Assembly (NCBI RefSeq): GCF_937900395.1
Contig: NZ_CALCDX010000099.1
Span: 1 to 39,608 of the forward strand
DNA: 39,608 nt
Direction: 5' to 3'
DNA from: an uncultured Caulobacter sp.
GTDB lineage: Bacteria > Pseudomonadota > Alphaproteobacteria > Caulobacterales > Caulobacteraceae
Part shown: positions 35,300 to 39,608 of the stretch, piece by piece
Position numbering within the stretch: the first letter of the stretch is position 1
Layout: every line of letters starts with the position of its first letter
Notes under the pieces: generated by a model
What the model saw: the letters and a program-made list of their open reading frames with translations, nothing else
What the model was told of the DNA's origin: nothing
Database searches by the model: none
Position numbers and translations under genes: made by a program

Positions 35300-35328
35300 T
35301 TGTGCATGTGACGCACATTGGTTAGAAT
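35300..35328 (+). promoter_or_regulatory. Possible promoter for the DUF1131-like lipoprotein gene
   Basis: TTGTGC (35300-35305), 17-bp spacer, TAGAAT (35323-35328). If used, the transcript would begin at about 35335, next to the ATG at 35336, giving a leaderless mRNA. The small inverted repeat TGTGC-N7-GCACA (35301-35317) lies over the spacer. Confidence 0.4.
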
Positions 35329-35335
35329 GAGGGTT

Positions 35336-35971
35336 ATGACCCGCCGCCATATTCTCCTCGCCCTGCCGCTCGTGCTGTTGGCCGCCTGCGGGCCGGCCAA
35401 GAAGGACGAAGCCGCCGAGGCGCCCAAGCCCGCCGCCAAGGGCCCGGTGGCGGTCGCCGTAGCGCCCTATGCCGGCGGCCCTCTGACCATCAGCAAGGAC
35501 GGCGTCGGCCCGATCAGCGGCTCGACCGCTTTCGACCTCCCGACACTGAAGGCGCTGTTCCCCAAGGCCAAGGTCGAGCAGGCCTTCCTGCATTTCGGCG
35601 AGGGCCCGGCCCAGCCGATCATCACGATCGAGCAGGACAACACGCCGCTGCTGGAGATCGGCAAGACCGATGAGGGCGCGATCGCCTATGTCGCGGCTTC
35701 GGGCGGCGACATTCGTAGTCCCAAGGGCGAACAGTTGCTGGCCAAGTGGGCGGACCTCGGCTTCACGACCGATCAATGCCGCGCGGGCCAGGGACGCGAG
35801 ATCAATCAGGTGATCTGCGTCCGTCCTGAGGCGGCGACGGTCTCCTACGTCTTCGGCGTGCCCGGCTGGACCGAAGGCGGCGTTCCGCCGGAGGCCGTGC
35901 TCAAGGCCAAGGGCCAACTGAACGCTCTTGTCTGGCGACCAGCCGAAGGCGCGGCGGTCGGCGCGGCCTGA
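35336..35971 (+). CDS. DUF1131-like lipoprotein
   Basis: 211 residues. MTRRHILLALPLVLLAACG is a lipoprotein signal with the lipobox LAAC. The mature part has a Pro/Ala/Lys linker, then the DUF1131 (RSF-like) body: ISKDGVGPISGSTAFDLPTL, LKALFPKAKVEQAFLHFGEG and the Cys pair in TTDQCRAGQG and NQVICVRPEA, probably a disulfide. Function unknown; an envelope lipoprotein. The start is ATG 35336 rather than 35327 because it gives a compact signal and follows GAGGG; neither has ideal spacing. tsaB begins 4 bp after its stop, so it may be co-transcribed with the tsaB-rimI-fur group. Confidence 0.75.
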   Translation: MTRRHILLALPLVLLAACGPAKKDEAAEAPKPAAKGPVAVAVAPYAGGPLTISKDGVGPISGSTAFDLPTLKALFPKAKVEQAFLHFGEGPAQPIITIEQDNTPLLEIGKTDEGAIAYVAASGGDIRSPKGEQLLAKWADLGFTTDQCRAGQGREINQVICVRPEAATVSYVFGVPGWTEGGVPPEAVLKAKGQLNALVWRPAEGAAVGAA

Positions 35972-35975
35972 CCTG

Positions 35976-36611
35976 ATGATCCTCTCGATCGACACCTGCC
36001 TTGGCGCCAGCTCGGTCGCCATCGTCGATGGCGAGCGCGTGCTGGCCGCGCGCAGCGAGCCCATGACCCGCGGCCATCAGGAGCGGATCGGGATCATCGC
36101 ACGGGAGGCGGCGGCCGAAGCGGGCGTCGCTTTCACGGACCTCGACCGGATCGGCGTCACGGTTGGTCCGGGCTCGTTCACCGGCCTGCGCGTGGGTCTG
36201 GCCTTCGCCAAGGGCCTGGCGACCGCCTTGTCGATCCCCTGCGTCGGCGTCACCACGCTGGAGGCGATGGCTTACGGCGTCGAAGGCTTCGTGGCCGCCG
36301 TGCTCGATGCGCGCATGGAGCAGGTCTATATCCAGGTCTTCGGTGGCGGCGTGGCCCTGATGGCGCCGGACGCCCTGGGCGTTGGCGAAGCCGCCGCGCG
36401 GCTGGCCGAGCTCTATTCGGGCGGGGCGGCGACGTTGATCGGATCGGGCGCGCCCCTGCTGGCTGACGCGCTGGGCGGCGCCAAGGTCCTCACCCCGCCC
36501 GCGCCCGATCCTGTCGCCATCGCCAGGCTGGCGGCGTCGCGACCCGCGCCCAGCCATTCGCCCCGGCCGCTCTATCTGCGCGCGCCCTACGCCACCCTGC
36601 CGGCGGCCTGA
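35976..36611 (+). CDS. tsaB: tRNA t6A biosynthesis protein TsaB
   Basis: 211 residues of the ASKHA fold: MILSIDTCLGASSVAIVDGE, RGHQERIGIIAREAAAEAGV, GVTVGPGSFTGLRVGLAFAK (the GPGSFTGLR motif that defines TsaB) and FVAAVLDARMEQVYIQVFGG. It pairs with TsaD and TsaE to put threonylcarbamoyl-adenosine on tRNA position 37. ATG 35976 begins the conserved N-terminus. The next gene begins 4 bp after the stop; miaB, another position-37 tRNA modifier, lies in the same run. Confidence 0.95.
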   Translation: MILSIDTCLGASSVAIVDGERVLAARSEPMTRGHQERIGIIAREAAAEAGVAFTDLDRIGVTVGPGSFTGLRVGLAFAKGLATALSIPCVGVTTLEAMAYGVEGFVAAVLDARMEQVYIQVFGGGVALMAPDALGVGEAAARLAELYSGGAATLIGSGAPLLADALGGAKVLTPPAPDPVAIARLAASRPAPSHSPRPLYLRAPYATLPAA

Positions 36612-36615
36612 CGCC

Positions 36616-37068
36616 ATGAACCTGCGTCCTGTCGGGGCCGAGGCCTCGTTCGATCTCGCCGACCTGCACGATAAGGCCTTCGACCGGCCCTGGACGGCGC
36701 TGGAGTTCGAGGACCTGCTGAAATCGCCGGGCGTCTTCGCCGTGTTGGGCGAGGCGGGGGAACCCGCAGAGGCCAAGGGCTTCATCCTCTGCCGGTCGAT
36801 CGCCGGCGAGGCCGAGATCCTGACCATCGCGGTGGATCCCGCCGCCCGTCGCCGGGGTTGGGGCGCGGCCCTGGTCGAGGTCGCCGCTGGCGTCGCGACC
36901 GAGACCGGCGCCGAGGCTTTATTCCTTGAGGTCGCGGTCGACAACGCGGCCGCCATCGCCCTCTATCAGGCGACGCGTTTCGCCAAGGTCGGGCTGCGGA
37001 AAGGCTATTATCCCCACCCGGATGGCGCCAAGGACGCGGTGGTCATGCGCCGGGCGCTTAACACTTAA
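36616..37068 (+). CDS. rimI: Ribosomal protein S18 alanine N-acetyltransferase-like (GNAT)
   Basis: 150 residues with a GNAT fold: LADLHDKAFDRPWTALEFED, GEAEILTIAVDPAARRRGWG (the acetyl-CoA pyrophosphate loop R-x-x-G-x-G/A, here RRGWGAAL) and FLEVAVDNAAAIALYQATRF, YYPHPDGAKDAVVMRR. The order LEV-VDNxxAxxLY is characteristic of RimI. The tsaB-rimI pairing is widespread. It acetylates a protein N-terminus, classically ribosomal S18. Confidence 0.9.
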   Translation: MNLRPVGAEASFDLADLHDKAFDRPWTALEFEDLLKSPGVFAVLGEAGEPAEAKGFILCRSIAGEAEILTIAVDPAARRRGWGAALVEVAAGVATETGAEALFLEVAVDNAAAIALYQATRFAKVGLRKGYYPHPDGAKDAVVMRRALNT

Positions 37069-37112
37069 GGGCTGATTGCCTATCTTGCGCCGACTCAGAC
37101 GGAGGCTCCGCC

Positions 37113-37520
37113 TTGGATCGACTCGAAAAGGCCTGCATCGAAAAGGGCATGCGCATGACGGACCAGCGCCGCGTGATCGCGCGCGTGCTGTCGTCGGCCG
37201 AGGACCATCCCGATGTGGAGGAGCTGCACCGCCGCGCTCACGCCATCGATCCGCACATCTCGATCGCCACGGTCTATCGCACCGTGCGGCTGTTCGAGGA
37301 GAGCGGCATCATCGAGCGTCATGACTTCCGCGACGGCCGCTCGCGCTACGAAGAGACCCCGACCCATCACCACGACCACCTGATCGACATGAAGACCGGC
37401 AAGGTCGTCGAGTTCGTGGACGAGGAGATCGAGGCCCTGCAGAACGCCATCGCCCGCAAGCTGGGCTACAAGCTGGTGGACCACCGGCTGGAGCTCTACG
37501 GGGTGCCGCTGGAGGAGTAG
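37113..37520 (+). CDS. fur: Ferric uptake regulator Fur
   Basis: 135 residues. The DNA-binding domain has RMTDQRRVIARVLSSAEDHP, EELHRRAHAIDPHISIATVY and RTVRLFEESGIIERHDFRDG; the metal site has HHHDHLIDMKTGKVVEFVDE. The CxxC structural zinc pair of E. coli Fur is absent, as is usual in alphaproteobacteria. The start is TTG 37113, with GGAGG at 37101-37105 seven bases upstream; ATG 37149 would cut the first helix. It represses iron-uptake genes when loaded with Fe2+. It lies between rimI and miaB on the same strand. Confidence 0.94.
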   Translation: MDRLEKACIEKGMRMTDQRRVIARVLSSAEDHPDVEELHRRAHAIDPHISIATVYRTVRLFEESGIIERHDFRDGRSRYEETPTHHHDHLIDMKTGKVVEFVDEEIEALQNAIARKLGYKLVDHRLELYGVPLEE

Positions 37521-37583
37521 GGGCGGGGCTGCGACGCCCGCCGCCCTTGCGGAACGGGCCTCTCGACCCCATAACCTCGCCGG

Positions 37584-38930
37584 ATGAGCGAGACCCCGCA
37601 AAAGCGCCTCTTTATCAAGACCTACGGCTGTCAGATGAACGTCTATGACAGCGAGCGCATGGCCGACGTCCTGCGCCCGCTCGGCTATGGCGTCGTGGAT
37701 GACCCCGAGGGCGCGGACCTGGTGGTGCTGAACACCTGCCACATTCGCGAGAAGGCCACCGAGAAGGTCTATTCCGAACTCGGCTACATCAAGCAGATGA
37801 AGGACCGGAAGGCCGAGGCCGGCGGTCGCATGACCATCGCCGTGGCCGGCTGCGTCGCCCAGGCCGAGGGCAAGGAGATCATGCATCGCCAAAAGGCGGT
37901 CGATCTGGTCGTCGGCCCGCAGGCCTACCACCAGCTGCCCGAGCTGATCGCCCGCGCCCACCGCGCGACCGGCGAGCGCCTGGCCGCCGACTTCGCCGCC
38001 GACGAGAAGTTCGACGCCCTGCCGGCCGAGCGCCACGTGACCGGCGTCACCGCTTTCCTGACCGTGCAGGAAGGCTGCGACAAGTTCTGCACCTTCTGCG
38101 TCGTGCCCTACACCCGCGGCGGCGAGTGGTCGCGGCCGGTGAACGACATCGTCGAGGAGGCCAAGCGTCTGGCCGGCGCCGGCGTGCGCGAAGTCACCCT
38201 GCTGGGCCAGAACGTCAACGCCTATGACGGCGATGGCTCCACCTTGGCGAAGCTGGTCCGCCAGCTGGCCAAGATCGATGGCCTGGACCGCATCCGCTAC
38301 ACGACCAGCCACCCCCGCGACATGGGCGAGGACCTGATCGAAGCGCACGGCGAGCTGCCGGAGCTGATGCCCTATCTGCACCTGCCGGTGCAGGCGGGCA
38401 GCGACAAGATCCTCAGGGCCATGAACCGCGACCACACGGCCGAGAGCTATGTGCGCCTGATCGAGCGCATCCGCGCCGCCCGGCCGGACATCGCCATGAG
38501 CGGCGACTTCATCGTCGGCTTCCCTGGCGAGCGGGACGCCGATTTCGAGAAGACCCTGGACCTGGTCCGCGAGGTCGGCTTCGCCAGCGCCTTCTCGTTC
38601 AAATATTCGCGTCGCCCCGGCACGCCGGCCTCGGCCATGCCCGGCCAGGTCGACGAGGACGTGAAGGCCGAGCGCCTGGAGCGCCTGAACCAGCTGCTGG
38701 ACGAGCAACAGCGCGCCTTCAACGCCGCCCAGGTCGGCAAGGTGCTGCCCGTGCTGTTCGAAAAGCCCGGGCGCCATCCCGGCCAGGTCGTGGGCCGCAG
38801 TCCCTATCTGCAGGCCGTCCATTGCGAGGGCGGCGAACAACTCATTGGGAAGATCGTTCCCGTCCGTATCGAGAGCGCCGCCAAGATGAGCTTGGGCGGG
38901 GCTCTCGAGCCTGTCCTGGAGACCGCTTGA
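37584..38930 (+). CDS. miaB: tRNA 2-methylthio-N6-dimethylallyladenosine synthase MiaB
   Basis: 448 residues. The UPF0004 N-terminal domain holds the auxiliary-cluster cysteines: KTYGCQMNVYDSERMADVL, VVLNTCHIREKATEK and IAVAGCVAQAEGKEIM. The radical-SAM core has VQEGCDKFCTFCVVPYTRGG (CxxxCxxC), and the TRAM domain ends at VPVRIESAAKMSLGGAL. It adds the 2-methylthio group to i6A37 in tRNA. ATG 37584 gives the family start. The stop overlaps the TTG start of phoH (TTGA), so translation is probably coupled. Confidence 0.97.
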   Translation: MSETPQKRLFIKTYGCQMNVYDSERMADVLRPLGYGVVDDPEGADLVVLNTCHIREKATEKVYSELGYIKQMKDRKAEAGGRMTIAVAGCVAQAEGKEIMHRQKAVDLVVGPQAYHQLPELIARAHRATGERLAADFAADEKFDALPAERHVTGVTAFLTVQEGCDKFCTFCVVPYTRGGEWSRPVNDIVEEAKRLAGAGVREVTLLGQNVNAYDGDGSTLAKLVRQLAKIDGLDRIRYTTSHPRDMGEDLIEAHGELPELMPYLHLPVQAGSDKILRAMNRDHTAESYVRLIERIRAARPDIAMSGDFIVGFPGERDADFEKTLDLVREVGFASAFSFKYSRRPGTPASAMPGQVDEDVKAERLERLNQLLDEQQRAFNAAQVGKVLPVLFEKPGRHPGQVVGRSPYLQAVHCEGGEQLIGKIVPVRIESAAKMSLGGALEPVLETA

Positions 38931-39608
38931 GCCGCACGCCTGAGTTCCTGCCGCTGTCGGATGACGCCGTCCACGCCGTCTCCGGTCCTTCCGGCCGCCA
39001 CGCCGCCCTGATCGAGGACGCCTTCAAGGTGTTGATCGAGACGCCGGGCGGCGGCGTCACCATCACCGGCGACGCACGCGGCCGCACGGGCGCCAAGCGG
39101 GTGCTCGAGGCCCTGGCTCATCGCGCCGACGCGGGCGAGGAAGTGGTCGAGGCCGATGTGCGCATCGCGCTGGGCGCGGCGCACCAGGCCGGCGGTCAGG
39201 CGTCTCCGCGCCAGGTGCGCAAGGGCAATGTCTCGCCCAAGACCAAGGGCCAGGCGAAGTACCTGGAGGCCATGGCCAGCCATCCGCTGGTCTTTGGTCT
39301 GGGTCCCGCCGGCACCGGCAAGACCTTCCTGGCCGTCGCCCATGGCGCGGGCATGCTGCTGCGCGGCGAGGTCGACCGCCTGATCGTCACCCGCCCCGCC
39401 GTCGAGGCCGGCGAGAAGCTGGGCTTCCTGCCGGGCGACCTGAACGAGAAGGTCGACCCTTACATGGCCCCCGTCTGGGAGGCGCTGACCGACATCATGG
39501 GAGCCGATCAGCTGCGCCGGCGCCGCGAGAAGCTGGAGATCGAGGTCGCCCCGATCGCCTTCATGCGCGGCCGCACGCTGAGCCACGCCTTCGTCATCGT
39601 CGACGAGG
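38927..39608 (+). CDS. phoH: PhoH-family ATPase (YbeZ-like), cut by window end
   Basis: 227 codons are visible with no stop. The reading starts at TTG 38927 inside the miaB stop and gives SRTPEFLPLSDDAVHAVSGP, a KH-like N-terminal domain, then KGQAKYLEAMASHPLVFGLG, Walker A GLGPAGTGKTFLAVAHG, DRLIVTRPAVEAGEKLGFLP, DLNEKVDPYMAPVWEALTDI and AFMRGRTLSHAFVIVDE, which is the start of the Walker B region. PhoH/YbeZ is a cytoplasmic ATPase linked to ribosome maturation with YbeY, whose gene usually follows. The miaB-phoH(-ybeY) order is common in proteobacteria. Confidence 0.93.
   Translation, partial: MSRTPEFLPLSDDAVHAVSGPSGRHAALIEDAFKVLIETPGGGVTITGDARGRTGAKRVLEALAHRADAGEEVVEADVRIALGAAHQAGGQASPRQVRKGNVSPKTKGQAKYLEAMASHPLVFGLGPAGTGKTFLAVAHGAGMLLRGEVDRLIVTRPAVEAGEKLGFLPGDLNEKVDPYMAPVWEALTDIMGADQLRRRREKLEIEVAPIAFMRGRTLSHAFVIVDE

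Overview
The window is a high-GC alphaproteobacterial chromosome segment, almost certainly Caulobacter. The DnaA, S20, GlnD, MutS and Fur proteins all look caulobacteral. GANTC (CcrM) sites flank the rpsT and dnaA promoters, the dnaA leader is about 155 nt as remembered for C. crescentus, and the gene order rpsT-dnaA-(alkB)-pepN-dnaK-dnaJ-mutS-glnD fits the origin-proximal region of that genus. Genus-level placement is from memory of the family sequences, not from a search. No replication origin was recognised inside the window.

Region 1 (1-2.2 kb) is the edge of an integrative element. A tyrosine integrase runs off the left end, an excisionase-like HTH gene overlaps it, and a membrane histidine kinase has lost its ATPase domain. 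The kinase reading frame continues in frame into element sequence and ends in a 4-bp overlap with the HTH gene.

Region 2 (2.2-12.1 kb) is metabolic and accessory: dihydrofolate reductase, a quinone-oxidoreductase-like enzyme, a hotdog thioesterase, thymidylate synthase, a CsgG-like/SH3 envelope protein, a DUF924 protein, an Arg/Asp-rich RcnB-like secreted protein, ilvC, an ArsR-SRPBCC pair with a perfect palindromic operator, a CAP-domain protein, a nucleoside-deoxyribosyltransferase-like protein and a small secreted unknown. A cluster of dispersed palindromic repeats (12.14-12.44 kb) separates this block from the dnaA block.

Region 3 (12.5-28.8 kb) is the core replication and proteostasis block: enoyl-CoA hydratase, rpsT, dnaA, alkB, pepN-type aminopeptidase, dnaK, dnaJ, a TonB-domain protein with a C-terminal membrane segment, mutS and glnD. 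It has clear promoters (rpsT, dnaA, a sigma-32 type site for dnaK) and strong intrinsic terminators.

Region 4 (28.8-39.6 kb) is mostly housekeeping: a DsbA-like lipoprotein, murJ, trpS, a CYP153-like P450, an Nfu-type Fe-S scaffold, a RutE-like nitroreductase, a DUF1131-like lipoprotein, then the compact run tsaB-rimI-fur-miaB-phoH (phoH cut by the window end). Repeat elements sit in gene ends at 5.3, 32.4 and 35.2 kb. Apart from the element edge, the window is largely ordinary core chromosome; the best leads are the kinase-element chimera, the ArsR operator over a start codon, the dnaA leader and the odd-topology TonB-like protein.
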